Source: Dyadobacter crusticola DSM 16708 (GTDB taxonomy: Bacteria > Bacteroidota > Bacteroidia > Cytophagales > Spirosomataceae). Taken from it: a DNA stretch of 64,000 bases. The notes below the pieces were generated by a model. That model was not told where the DNA came from. It did no database searches and was given only the letters and a program-made list of their open reading frames with translations. The position numbers were made by a program, and so were the translations under genes. Positions within the stretch are counted from its first letter, which is position 1. The number at the start of each line of letters is the position of its first letter. Below are positions 8,038-17,003 of the stretch, in pieces. The stretch covers positions 1-64,000 of the forward strand of contig NZ_JNJB01000006.1 in assembly GCF_000701505.1 (NCBI RefSeq). Direction: 5' to 3'.

Positions 8038-9603
8038 CTAAGTATGTTTAATTGCTACACTCTTATTCTTGCGCGTTACTGAATAGATATCGCTCCTTCT
8101 GTCTTTCAAATTCCGGACACTTCCAAACTGGTTCAATTCCCGCAGCATATCAATATCTACATCTGCAATCAGGATCATTTCAGTGTTGGGTGTAGCTTCC
8201 GCTTTGATCCCATTCGTAGGAAATGAAAAATCGCAGGGGGTAAAGACCATCGATTGCGCATATTGAATATCCATATTATGAACTTTCGGCAAGTTCCCCA
8301 CGCTGCCTGCGATTGCCACGTAACATTCATTTTCAATGGCTCTTGCCTGGGCACAGTTCCTTACTCTGGAATAGCCGTTTTGGGTATCAGTAAGGAAAGG
8401 CACGAACAGAATGTTCATTCCTTCATCGGCAAGAATGCGGCTTAATTCGGGGAATTCGACGTCATAGCAAATCAGGATACCTATTTTGCCGCAGTCAGTG
8501 TCAAAAGTTTTCAGTGCGTTGCCGCCCTGCATACCCCATACTTTCGCTTCATCAGGAGTAACGTGCAGCTTTTCGAAGCGTTCAACCCCGCCATCCCTTT
8601 TGCATAGATAACCCACATTGTAGAGACTATTACCAACCACTTCCGGCATGCTCCCCGTGATAATGTTGATATTATAAGAAATAGCAAGCTCAGAAAACCG
8701 CGTAACGATTTTTTCTGTAAATTCTGCAAGCTTTCTGATCGCGTCAGGTTCCGAAAGATGGTTGTAATCCGACATCAATGGAGCGTTGAAAAACTCCGGG
8801 AATAATGCAAAATCACACCGGTACCCAGACACCGCATCCACAAAATACTCGACCTGCTGCATCAGTTCGTCAAAGTCACTGTACAGCCTCATTTGCCATT
8901 GTATCAAACCTAGCCGGATAATGGATTTCTTGAACGCAGCCCGATCAGAAATGTTCTCGTAATAAACATTATCCCATTCAAGAAGTACTGCATATTCATT
9001 AGAATCCTTGTCGCCTTCCAGGTACCCTTGCAGTATCCGCGCAGGGTGGAAATCGTTGGACAACTGAAAATTCAAAACCGGGTCGTGAATGTCCTTGTTG
9101 CGCACCTTTTCAATGTATTCCTTCGGCGACATCAAATGAGAATATTGATGGAAATTCGGGATCCGGCCACCGAATACAATCCCTTTCAAATTCAGTTTCT
9201 CACAGAGTTCTTTCCGGTAATCATACAATCGCCTGCCCAATCGGAGGCCGCGATACTTAGGGCGAATGAAAACATCAATCCCGTAGAGAATATCTCCCTT
9301 ATCGGTGTGGGTATTAAAACTGTAATTTCCTGTTATCGCTTTGTAGGTGTGTTTGGAATCGACCTTTTTATAGTCAACAATAATGGATAGCGCGCAGCCG
9401 GCCAGCTCATTATCAACTCTTATTCCCACTTGTCCCTCGTGAAAAACGCTGATTAGCGTCTTAATGTGATGCTCTTTCCAATATGCATCCGGCATACTGG
9501 AATAGGTTTCAATCATCATTTCCTTTATCTCCTCGTAATCTTCCGGTTTGAGAAAAACCAGCTCTATATTCTCGATTGTCTTATTGTCTTTGGTTGATTC
9601 CAT
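8038..9603 (-). CDS. GNAT acetyltransferase-carbon-nitrogen hydrolase fusion
   Basis: Two enzymes are joined in 521 residues. Residues 12-215 form a GNAT acetyltransferase with the acetyl-CoA loop RPKYRGLRLGRRLY. Residues 225-515 form a nitrilase-superfamily amidase with Glu in FPEFFN (about 271), Lys in FEKLHVTP (about 344) and Cys in ILICYDVEFPE (about 378). The same fusion is known in other bacteria (for example YhcX of Bacillus), where its substrate is not settled. An acetylate-then-hydrolyse or amide-recycling role is a guess. Start chosen at the ATG at 9603. A candidate -7 box lies about 160 bases upstream, which would leave a long leader. Confidence 0.9.
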   Translation of the reverse strand: MESTKDNKTIENIELVFLKPEDYEEIKEMMIETYSSMPDAYWKEHHIKTLISVFHEGQVGIRVDNELAGCALSIIVDYKKVDSKHTYKAITGNYSFNTHTDKGDILYGIDVFIRPKYRGLRLGRRLYDYRKELCEKLNLKGIVFGGRIPNFHQYSHLMSPKEYIEKVRNKDIHDPVLNFQLSNDFHPARILQGYLEGDKDSNEYAVLLEWDNVYYENISDRAAFKKSIIRLGLIQWQMRLYSDFDELMQQVEYFVDAVSGYRCDFALFPEFFNAPLMSDYNHLSEPDAIRKLAEFTEKIVTRFSELAISYNINIITGSMPEVVGNSLYNVGYLCKRDGGVERFEKLHVTPDEAKVWGMQGGNALKTFDTDCGKIGILICYDVEFPELSRILADEGMNILFVPFLTDTQNGYSRVRNCAQARAIENECYVAIAGSVGNLPKVHNMDIQYAQSMVFTPCDFSFPTNGIKAEATPNTEMILIADVDIDMLRELNQFGSVRNLKDRRSDIYSVTRKNKSVAIKHT

Positions 9604-9760
9604 GATAAATTTCCCGTTTACCTGTGTTAACAGATCTTCGGTTCGGGACTGATTTTGTGGTTGTCGATTAGTTTAAATTCAATTTGCTTCAAGATCGCTC
9701 CGTCTTGAGCAAGGCTACCAGTTTGCGTTGGGTCTGCGACGTGTGGTGCTACTTATATTG

Positions 9761-9768
9761 CAAAAGTA
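9761..9768 (-). promoter_or_regulatory. Candidate -7 box TACTTTTG for the GNAT-nitrilase gene
   Basis: TACTTTTG on the minus strand matches the TAnnTTTG element. It is about 158 bases before the ATG at 9603, so the leader would be long. I see no convincing -33 TTG. No known riboswitch fold was recognised in the leader. Confidence 0.35.
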
Positions 9769-9900
9769 CAATAAAGTGGTAAGGAATGAGCGGGAAGATT
9801 TGAGCAGAAGCAAACCTTAATCACATTTGACATCTGCTTCAAGTCGAAAGAATGTGAATGGAGCAGCCACTTACCTAAAAACGGAATAAAGCGGCATTTC

Positions 9901-10737
9901 TTATAACAGGTCAAACTGATGTCTGATCAGGGAATGCATCATCAGCCAGATCTTCTCGTGGTTGGGGATCCTGATCCTGGTATCCATCACCTTTTCTGCT
10001 GGTGTCGCCCTGATCCGCAGGAAAAGCTTTTGGTAGTAATAATAAGCCAGGTAAACGCCGCGTCTCGACGAACCGGGTAACTTTTTGATACCAATTAATG
10101 CCTGCTCAAAATCATCCTGGATCTCGCGCTGGATAATTTCCTTGTTTTCACTCGAAAAACGGGTGAAGTTGATCTCCGGAAAATAACTGCGTCCAAGATC
10201 CTCGTAATCGGCTTTCAGGTCGCGCAGAAAGTTGACTTTCTGAAATGCTGCGCCCAATCTCATCGCATAATACCGCAGGTCATCATATTGGGCAGTATTC
10301 CCTTCGGTAAATACACGCAGGCACATTAAACCCACCACTTCGGCTGAGCCAAGCACATAATCCTGGAAACTATCCTGATCATGCTGCTTTTGACCCAGGT
10401 CCATTTCCATGCTTTTTAGAAATGTATCAATCAACGACCATTCAATGCAGTATCGGTTTACAACCTGCTGAAAGCTATTCAGGATTGGGTTAACGCTGAT
10501 TCCGGCTGCAATTGCATCGGCGGTATCCTGCCTGATCTTGGCCATTAATCCGTGTTTGTCATAGCCATGAAAGCTGTCTACGATCTCATCGGCAAGACGG
10601 ACGAAACCGTAAATGCTTTAAATCGGATCGTGGAATTTGGGCTGCAGGAAGTGGATTCCGAGTGAAAAAGAAGTGCTGTACAGCTGCGTGGTTTTCTTGC
10701 TGCAAGAGACCGAAAGTTGGTCATACAAGGCCTTCAT
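9901..10737 (-). pseudogene. crtB: Phytoene/squalene synthase family gene with an in-frame stop
   Basis: Phytoene synthases join two geranylgeranyl diphosphates as the first step to carotenoids. A normal family start at 10737 reads MKALYDQLSVSCSKKTTQLY, SFSLGIHFLQPKFHDPI, then a TAA at 10618-10620, and continues in the same frame with SIYGFVRLADEIVDSFHGYD. The family has Tyr at this point (DPIYAIYGFVR), so one TAT/TAC to TAA change explains the stop. The stop sits just before the first Asp-rich motif (DEIVD), so the remaining 214-codon frame from 10545 lacks it. The second motif, FLRDLKADYEDLGR, is intact. It is the last gene after a LytS/LytTR pair and an outer membrane protein, 33 bases from the latter. 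Confidence 0.85.
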
Positions 10738-10770
10738 GACATATTCATTTTAATAGCTTACAATTTTTGG

Positions 10771-11484
10771 TCAAAAAGAAAAACCTGCCCTTAATGTGAG
10801 CCGGTTGAAATCTTCCAACTTTTCAATACCGGTCTGGGTAACCGATGATCTTTGAAAACGATAGCCCGCGCCTATGACGAAACCGGTGTTGCCGCTGAAA
10901 AGCAGCTTGAGTCCCAGCCCCGCCGAGAATGTGGCGCCGCCGCCGAACCGGACGCTGTCCACGTCATTGGAAGTCGCATTGAAACCATAACCGCCTTCGA
11001 GAAAATAAAAGGGGATTTTCGAGCCTTTGCTGGTCAGATCGCCGCGGAGGCTCAACACGACCGGTACGAATGTCTGCACTGCATACAAATCAGCTCCGAT
11101 TCCTACGCCTGTGTAAACCCATTGATTGAATTTATATCCGTTCGTAGTCTGAAAGGAGAATGCAGAAGTCGTGACGCCATTCGAAGCCCGGTTGCTCATC
11201 GCCAGCGGCCCGAGTTCGGTGTAATGGACAAATCCTTTTGTCTTGTATAGTACGTTGGGGTTCGCGCGCTTTTCCTTTAAGAGCGTATCGACTTCCTGTT
11301 TTTGAAGAACCCAAACGCTTTTATCGTACGTTTCTATCCGGTAAGCCGGACCTGCTTCGAGCAGTCGCCCGCGGATCACTGAGCCGTTTTTCAGGTGCAC
11401 GCTGACTTGTTTTTCCTCCTGTCCAAATGCTTTGTAGGAACCGGCGGCAAGCAGCAGCATCAAAAATTTAAATACCAATTTCAT
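10771..11484 (-). CDS. Outer membrane beta-barrel protein with N-terminal small beta domain
   Basis: The 237-residue exported protein has a signal peptide (about residues 1-21, ending AFG). Residues 25-75 (SVHLKNGSVIRGRLLE, then VWVLQKQEVDTLL) look like a small SH3/Sm-like beta domain seen at the start of some Bacteroidota proteins. The rest alternates short hydrophobic strands and ends in RAGFSF, a C-terminal Phe typical of outer membrane barrels. It lies 17 bases after the LytTR regulator and 33 bases before the broken phytoene-synthase-like gene, so all four are likely one transcript. Function unknown. Confidence 0.7.
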   Translation of the reverse strand: MKLVFKFLMLLLAAGSYKAFGQEEKQVSVHLKNGSVIRGRLLEAGPAYRIETYDKSVWVLQKQEVDTLLKEKRANPNVLYKTKGFVHYTELGPLAMSNRASNGVTTSAFSFQTTNGYKFNQWVYTGVGIGADLYAVQTFVPVVLSLRGDLTSKGSKIPFYFLEGGYGFNATSNDVDSVRFGGGATFSAGLGLKLLFSGNTGFVIGAGYRFQRSSVTQTGIEKLEDFNRLTLRAGFSF

Positions 11485-11501
11485 GAGGTGAAGGATTTTT
11501 T

Positions 11502-12266
11502 CTAGTTGTCAAGCCAGTTTTTGAATTCCTGACTTCTGTATTTACTGATGAAAATGTCCTGGTCAAAAGGAGGTTTCAGATAAACCTGTAACCGGTAGCT
11601 GAGCAGGGTTTTGACTTTCTGGATAGATTCAATCCGGGCGATGACTTTGCGGTTCATCCTGAAAAACAGGGAAGGATCAAGCACTTCTTCAAGGCTTTCC
11701 AGCTTGCTGTCCATGAGGTACTTTTTACCGTCGGTACTCACCATAAATACGACCTTATCATCCGCATAGAAGTAGGCTACTTCCTCCACATTCTTGAAAT
11801 GAATGGTATCTGCATACCTGACCAGAAACCGGGTTTTGTATTTTTTAGTCAGCTGCTGTATCGTGGATCTCAGCTTTTCAATGTCCGACGCGGTAATGTT
11901 CCTGTAATCACGGTTCAAGCTGTGGTATTTATCGAGTGCGCGGCTTAATTCGGCCTTATCCAGCGGTTTGAGCAGATAGTCAATGCTGTTGATCTTGAAA
12001 GCCTGCAATGTATACTGGTCATAAGCGGTGGTGAAAATGACCGGACTTTTGACGGTAACTTGCTCGAACAGATCAAAGCACAGTCCGTCGGCGAGATGAA
12101 TGTCGAGCAGCAGCAGATCCGGCTCCGGATTCTGACTAAACCAGCTGGCTGCGTCTTCCACGGAGTCCAGGATATCCAGCACCTGAATATCCGGGTCGTA
12201 TTCTGTTAATAGCTGTGAAGCCCTTTTTGCCGAAAGCGCCTCGTCTTCTAAAATAAGTACTTTCAT
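11502..12266 (-). CDS. LytTR-family response regulator
   Basis: A receiver domain (residues 1-120: VLILEDEALSAKRA, phospho-acceptor Asp in LLLLDIHLADG, Thr in FTTAYDQY, Lys in LLKPLDK) is joined to a LytTR DNA-binding domain (residues about 145-250, FLVRYADTIHFKNVEEVAYF). The frame is open further upstream to 12299, but the ATG at 12266 gives the normal receiver start MKVLILED. The sensor kinase gene lies just upstream with a 46-base gap, so this is a standard LytS/LytR-type pair. Targets are probably close by, perhaps the outer membrane protein that follows. Confidence 0.92.
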   Translation of the reverse strand: MKVLILEDEALSAKRASQLLTEYDPDIQVLDILDSVEDAASWFSQNPEPDLLLLDIHLADGLCFDLFEQVTVKSPVIFTTAYDQYTLQAFKINSIDYLLKPLDKAELSRALDKYHSLNRDYRNITASDIEKLRSTIQQLTKKYKTRFLVRYADTIHFKNVEEVAYFYADDKVVFMVSTDGKKYLMDSKLESLEEVLDPSLFFRMNRKVIARIESIQKVKTLLSYRLQVYLKPPFDQDIFISKYRSQEFKNWLDN

Positions 12267-12312
12267 AACGGTGGGTAAGGAGCGTTGATTCGCACGCAAT
12301 GCGCTGCTTTCT

Positions 12313-13356
12313 TTAAGAACTCTGGGTTTCCGGTTTAAGGTGTATTAATGGGATTGTTACGCTAAAAGAATGCTCGTTCTCCTGAACACTGATGCCATGA
12401 TGCCCGAGAAAATCATACCTTCTTGCAATATTGGTCAGTCCGAGGTGTGTGGATTGATCTTCGCTCACTTTCTTTTTCTGCAGGTTATTTCTCACAGTGA
12501 TGGATTGATCGTCCAAACACAATATTTCAATATGTAAAGGCTTGCTTTTCGAAACAATGTTGTGTTTAACAGCATTCTCCACGAGCATTTGAAGAGAAAC
12601 CGGGAGTATGTATGCAGAGAGGCAACTCTCAGAGATATTGATATCGATACTTAACCCGGAATCGAAACGTGTTTTGAGCAAATACAAATAGGAATGGATA
12701 AAGCCGATCTCATCGCGCAAATGGGTCAGCTCGCTTTCATCGCTCTTTAAGATATACCGGTAAACGTTTGAAAATTGCTTTACAAATTCAATGGAGGCAT
12801 TCGTATCCTGACCGATCAGCGCGGTTAACACACTCAGGTTATTGAATAAAAAATGAGGGTTAACCTGATTTCTTAAAGATTGAAGCTGTGCCTGACTACT
12901 GATCCGTTTATAGGTTTCCAGCTGCTGGTGACTGGATTCCAGCTGCTGCATGTAAAGAAAAATGACGTGAATGGTATTCAGGAACAAATTGATCCGGAAA
13001 CAAAACATGAGCAGCAGCTTCATCGGCAGCAGCCATTCCCGCCAATTTTCTGATAAAGCATAGCGCGCAGTGGGAATGCCAATCAACAACGCGGCAAGCG
13101 CTGTAATAACCAGACTGCCCGCAAAATTATAGAGAATTCTTAACCAGAACGGTTTGATCTCCCTCTCAGAAAGCCAATTGTCCCAAAACCGGTTACCTTC
13201 CCAAATGGCGGCTGTAACTGCAAGAAAGAGTAAAAAGATAATCCACCTGTCCGCACCAACATGGTAGTAATCAAAAGTTTCTATCAGCAATGTATTCAGA
13301 AATGAATACCCGCCGAGCAAAAACATGAAAACGTACCGGTACCTGAGTTGGAACAT
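12313..13356 (-). CDS. LytS/YpdA-type sensor histidine kinase
   Basis: This is a membrane sensor with about four N-terminal transmembrane segments (roughly residues 10-155) and a His_kinase domain of the LytS type. The phosphorylated His is in NQVNPHFLFNNLSVL, the N box is LVENAVKHN, and the end is a shortened HATPase (HLGLTNIARRYDFLG). It has no large sensing domain, as is usual in Bacteroidota. Start taken at the ATG at 13356 (MFQLRYRYVF); a TTG at 13413 in the same frame would add 19 hydrophobic residues. It is the first gene of an operon with the LytTR regulator. Confidence 0.88.
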   Translation of the reverse strand: MFQLRYRYVFMFLLGGYSFLNTLLIETFDYYHVGADRWIIFLLFLAVTAAIWEGNRFWDNWLSEREIKPFWLRILYNFAGSLVITALAALLIGIPTARYALSENWREWLLPMKLLLMFCFRINLFLNTIHVIFLYMQQLESSHQQLETYKRISSQAQLQSLRNQVNPHFLFNNLSVLTALIGQDTNASIEFVKQFSNVYRYILKSDESELTHLRDEIGFIHSYLYLLKTRFDSGLSIDINISESCLSAYILPVSLQMLVENAVKHNIVSKSKPLHIEILCLDDQSITVRNNLQKKKVSEDQSTHLGLTNIARRYDFLGHHGISVQENEHSFSVTIPLIHLKPETQSS

Positions 13357-13437
13357 GATTCTGGCAAATGGGCTATAAAAAAGAAAGACTGGCAAGATAA
13401 CGCAACGCGCCAATCTGCCAATCTTTCCAGTACTTCA

Positions 13438-14391
13438 TTAAGGCATTAACACCTTGTCGATTACATGTATCACACCGTTTGTTGCCAGGATGTTTGCAGC
13501 AGTGATGTTCGATGCACCGCTTGTCGCTCCCACTACTTTGGCGCCGCCAGCAAGGTCGAAAGTGAGTGTACCGTTTGTGTTGGCTGTTGTAACAGGCGCT
13601 GTTACATTAGGCAGATCCGTAGAGAATACACGGTTTGGCAAAACGTGGTAGAGCAGCACACTGGTAAGGAGCGCACGGTTTGCAGGCGCGAGGAGTGTTG
13701 CTTTTGGCGTCGTTCTATAAAGCTCGCGAAAGGCTGCATTGGTAGGGGCAAATACAGTTAATCCACTCGTAGCCGACGAAAGTGCCGTTGCAACAGCCGG
13801 ATCCGCCGCAAGTACCAGCGAAACGAGTTCAGTAAAATTCGTATCCGCCTGGGCAATTTCTACCAACGATCTGGTAGGCGGCACAATCACATTGTCGATG
13901 ACATGGATAACCCCATTTGTAGCAGACACGTCGGTGGCAATTACCTTGATATTACCATTGATGAAAACGCCGTCTGCATTCTTGGATAGATAGATATCGT
14001 TATTTGTATTTACCGTTTCCACAGTTCCGCTTGTTACATCGGCCGCCTTCACCGAGCCGCTGATCACGTGGGAGGTAAGAATGGGCGTGAGCGCTTCTTT
14101 GGTAAGTGAATTCAGGCTTGTTATCCCAGCTTTCGCAAATGCATCATTATTAGGAGCAAATACTGTAAACGGACCTGTTCCCTGAAGCGTAGTCACCAAC
14201 TCTGCTTTTGTAAGTGCAGCCACGAGCGTCGAAAACTCCGGATCGGCGGAAGCAACTGCAGGGATATTTCCTGTTACGGGATTTACTGTCTGGTTGTCGT
14301 CATCATCATCATTGCAGGATGAAAGCGAAAAAGCCATTAAAGCAGCCACCGCGCAGGTTTTCAAACTTTGGTTTCTTAGCATTGTTTTCAT
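13438..14391 (-). CDS. Lipoprotein with two fasciclin (FAS1) domains
   Basis: After a lipoprotein signal (LMAFSLSSC, then an Asp-rich stretch DDDDDN) two FAS1 domains follow. The first spans about residues 45-175 (DPEFSTLVAALTKAELV, TGPFTVFAPNNDAFAKAG, GVIHVIDNVI) and the second about residues 178-316 (DTNFTELVSLVLAADP, SGLTVFAPTNAAFRELY, GVIHVIDKVLMP). FAS1 domains mediate adhesion in the envelope or matrix. The ATG at 14391 was chosen because it gives the lipoprotein signal; the frame extends to 14490 without one. The acidic run after Cys resembles the surface-export signals of Bacteroidota lipoproteins. Stop is 25 bases before the kinase frame. Confidence 0.9.
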   Translation of the reverse strand: MKTMLRNQSLKTCAVAALMAFSLSSCNDDDDDNQTVNPVTGNIPAVASADPEFSTLVAALTKAELVTTLQGTGPFTVFAPNNDAFAKAGITSLNSLTKEALTPILTSHVISGSVKAADVTSGTVETVNTNNDIYLSKNADGVFINGNIKVIATDVSATNGVIHVIDNVIVPPTRSLVEIAQADTNFTELVSLVLAADPAVATALSSATSGLTVFAPTNAAFRELYRTTPKATLLAPANRALLTSVLLYHVLPNRVFSTDLPNVTAPVTTANTNGTLTFDLAGGAKVVGATSGASNITAANILATNGVIHVIDKVLMP

Positions 14392-14734
14392 GATTTTAAC
14401 TGTTGAAAGTTGTGAAAGATTGATAAAACACTTACCCAAGCAACCCTTCCTTGATTTGATTCCGTTCCTTGATAAGAGCCAACAGTCCACCGCAGCGCGT
14501 GAAGTGGTAAAAAGTGGCAGTGAATGGCAATTTTTGCAGAGCTTTAAGCCAAATACAAGGAGCCCTCCAAGTTGTACAAACCGCTCAACCGCGAATGAAG
14601 TGAAGCAATCATGAAGATTGTTGAGCCTGCATGCACCGTTAAAGAGAGGCTTCGGTGCTTAGTTGATCTTGAATGCTATGCGAATGAGAGAGGTTAGTCT
14701 AGAAAGTAAGAATAAGTCACAACTTGTAGAATCC

Positions 14735-15139
14735 TTATTTCATACGATCAAAAATTAACTGCTCCTTACTTGCGTGCTTCACAACAGAAAGCAGCTTTCC
14801 CGATTTTATATCTGAGATTAGATCTTTTAGGAGTTGCGTTTTGGCTTCGTCAGTGATATTGGGTGATCCGTCCGGTCCGGTCTTTGGATGAAGGAACATT
14901 AGATACAAATTATCGTCCTTAATAACAACGTAAAAGTAGGTGCGATATCCCCCGGAGCCGCCCAGGCGCTTTTTGATATAAAGATTTTCAGCGTTGCCGC
15001 CCAAACGCCTGCCAGCTGAAAGATCTATCTTTTCTGCGAAAAAATATTCGATGATCTCCTTTTCCAAATCTCTGTAAGCATTCTTTTTAATGAGCTTTTT
15101 GAATATCTTCTCAAACGCAGTAGTACAGAAAACTTTCAT
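14735..15139 (-). CDS. RelE/HigB-like toxin candidate
   Basis: The 134-residue protein resembles RelE/HigB-2 toxins, small ribonucleases that act on translated mRNA. It starts like the family (KVFCTTAFEKIFKKLIKK) and has the core KRLGGSGGYRTYFYVV, NLYLMFLHPKTG and DEAKTQLLKDLISDI. The glycine-rich turn followed by R-x-x-Y-Y and the closing Lys match RelE folds; the tail (35 residues) is longer than usual. The ATG at 15139 overlaps the stop of the upstream gene by one base (TGATG), showing translational coupling as in toxin-antitoxin pairs. Toxicity is inferred. Confidence 0.65.
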   Translation of the reverse strand: MKVFCTTAFEKIFKKLIKKNAYRDLEKEIIEYFFAEKIDLSAGRRLGGNAENLYIKKRLGGSGGYRTYFYVVIKDDNLYLMFLHPKTGPDGSPNITDEAKTQLLKDLISDIKSGKLLSVVKHASKEQLIFDRMK

Positions 15140-15603
15140 CAAAGATTTTCAAGTTCATTCATAGCGTCATTGAACTCCTTAGAAGCCGGCAATGTGACAA
15201 TCGCCGATTTCAGATCTGAAATCGCTTCACCCAAATCCTCGATAGCCGCCTGATATGCTTTGAACTCCTGCTGGGCAATTCCGTTATTAATGATGGGCTG
15301 AATGCGCTCGATATGTTCCAGCTCCAAATTATACCAGGTCTGAGAAGAATCAAGTAATTCGATTATTGTTTCCCTGACCTTTTCGTCCTCGCTATCTACC
15401 CAGGTTAATTCGCCTAAATAAGAACTGACAGTTTTCGCACCAGCGGTCTTTTTTACCAGGCTATCCTGTAATTGGTTGATATGCAGGCTTAGCGACGACA
15501 CCAAATCCTGCTGGTCTTTCACGCTTTTTATAGTTGCCGGCGTGGAAACCACGCTTCTCAACCCCTGAGTTAGTCTTTGGATATTTGGCTTGGTGGCGAT
15601 CAT
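15139..15603 (-). CDS. Helical partner of the RelE-like protein, candidate antitoxin
   Basis: The protein of 154 residues from the ATG at 15603 is almost all predicted helix (QRLTQGLRSVVS, SLSLHINQLQDSLVKK, AAIEDLGEAISDLKSAIV) and acidic in its C-terminal half. It has no helix-turn-helix or ribbon motif that I recognise. It precedes and is coupled to the RelE-like gene, the usual order for an antitoxin. The frame extends upstream to 15672, but the added residues (MRDSFFLLICYPV) look unrelated. The family is unknown to me, so the antitoxin role is inferred from place alone. Confidence 0.5.
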   Translation of the reverse strand: MIATKPNIQRLTQGLRSVVSTPATIKSVKDQQDLVSSLSLHINQLQDSLVKKTAGAKTVSSYLGELTWVDSEDEKVRETIIELLDSSQTWYNLELEHIERIQPIINNGIAQQEFKAYQAAIEDLGEAISDLKSAIVTLPASKEFNDAMNELENL

Positions 15604-15723
15604 TTTTGAATTTTCGTGCGGTCTAATCTGGCTAACAGGATAACAAATTAATAAGAAAAAAGAGTCTCTCAAAGAAAAAGCTGGGTGTCAGATCTGCTGA
15701 TCAACATAACTTTTTACCTGCAT

Positions 15724-16002
15724 TCACAGCACAGAAAACAAAACAGTTGCCAGCAGCCAGCTGGCGGCGAGAATGTACATTGTCCAAAGCTTCACTTTCC
15801 AGGATTGATTTGGGAGTATATATCTGATCCCGAAAGTCAAGCCGAGCGTAATTGCGGACGAAATGAAATGCAGTTTGAATGATGTATCGTCCAGGTCCAG
15901 CGCTTTTCTGAGAAGCAAGAAGACAATCGAATTCGCATTTAGTATGGTTAAAATAAAAATAGTACCACCCCACTTCTGTTCTTTCTCCTGGGTCTGATCC
16001 AT
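15724..16002 (-). CDS. Small three-helix membrane protein, unknown
   Basis: The 92-residue protein has a charged N-terminus (MDQTQEKEQKWG) and three hydrophobic segments, at about residues 13-31, 43-60 and 69-90. An overlapping frame at 15701-15973 lacks this pattern, so I prefer this one. No family or catalytic motif recognised. It stands alone, 120 bases from the antitoxin-like gene. Confidence 0.5.
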   Translation of the reverse strand: MDQTQEKEQKWGGTIFILTILNANSIVFLLLRKALDLDDTSFKLHFISSAITLGLTFGIRYILPNQSWKVKLWTMYILAASWLLATVLFSVL

Positions 16003-16107
16003 ATCATTTCAATTAATCATTGTCAAAAAACGGTGAACATTCTCAGAAAGCCGATTACGATGCAGCATTTACTCAATTAATTGCTTTCTTCCATCCTCAT
16101 CCAGAGA

Positions 16108-16788
16108 CTATTGCTGCTCGTACTCGCGCGGTTGTTTCGACATCAGCTTGCGACGATCTGCGTCTGTCAGGTTGGTGAGCGCCTTGTTTGTAGGCTTAAT
16201 GCGAAATGGCACAAGTTTTGGATAGCCATACTTCAAACTTACATTGCTTAGTTTTTTGCCTGAAAACTGGTACAGCTCGTACTTCCAATAGCTATGCTTC
16301 CTAAACTGGATCAAATCTTTGGCAACTATTTCATACACCTTATCGCCGTTGAAATCAGTTTCAGGCTCCATCGAAAAGTCAAAAAAGGAAACTTTGGAAT
16401 AAGAACCATCCGGCTCGCTGATCAGGTAGAGCTTCCTTTTCACCTTCGGGGCCAGCGGGGAAGCGCCCTGAAAATTGAAAAATATCTTCATGTCCAGCCG
16501 GCCGTCGTTATTCAGGTCAGCAGCGAAGGCAGTATCCGGACAGCTTTCCAGATTGACTGTCGGCTCACTAAATTGCTGCACCTGCCCGGTACCGGCTTTA
16601 CACAACACTTCAATTCCATTCTCTTTTGTGGCGATCAGGCGAACTTGGAGTTGATCTGAGAAAAACTGTATTGTATCGCCGCTGCGGGATACGGGAATTG
16701 ACTGATAACGGATCGGCTCAGGCTTGTTTTCAGATGGATTATGCTGCAACAACGTGCAGAACACCAGGTTTAAAACAGGTAATAGCAA
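16108..16788 (-). CDS. Exported protein with an EF-hand/FG-GAP-like Asp motif, unknown
   Basis: The frame of about 226 residues starts at TTG 16788, as no ATG is present upstream in frame; the real start is uncertain. The first 20 residues are hydrophobic (LLLPVLNLVFCTLLQ) with LVFC as a possible lipobox. A calcium-type loop, AADLNNDGRLDMKIFF, lies near residue 92 and a second, weaker one (ETDFNGDKVYEIVAKD) follows near residue 145; such loops occur in FG-GAP/VCBS beta-propeller repeats. Function unknown, envelope location likely. It is divergent from the metallo-hydrolase at 17004. Confidence 0.6.
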   Translation of the reverse strand: MLLPVLNLVFCTLLQHNPSENKPEPIRYQSIPVSRSGDTIQFFSDQLQVRLIATKENGIEVLCKAGTGQVQQFSEPTVNLESCPDTAFAADLNNDGRLDMKIFFNFQGASPLAPKVKRKLYLISEPDGSYSKVSFFDFSMEPETDFNGDKVYEIVAKDLIQFRKHSYWKYELYQFSGKKLSNVSLKYGYPKLVPFRIKPTNKALTNLTDADRRKLMSKQPREYEQQ

Positions 16789-17003
16789 TGTAAAAGATCG
16801 GTTTGGTAATGGAAATAAATCAAAACTGTGACATCGTACGGTACAGATGCTCGTTAGTACGATTGGAACATCGAAATTCGCATTTGGAAGCTAAACTATT
16901 GCTGTATTTCGAAGTGACTTTTTACTTTCAGGTAATTTTTAACCCGATCCAAATTCAAAATATAATCGCCCGGAATATCCGGATCCGGCACTGTACATTT
17001 TAC

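Noticed and set aside
11132-11314. Frames inside the outer membrane protein, fasciclin and SusC genes on either strand
   Set aside because: Shadows of the real reading frames with no motif of their own.
15701-15973. Alternative 90-codon frame on the minus strand
   Set aside because: It overlaps a frame with clear membrane helices and a better start, and itself has no domain or helix pattern.
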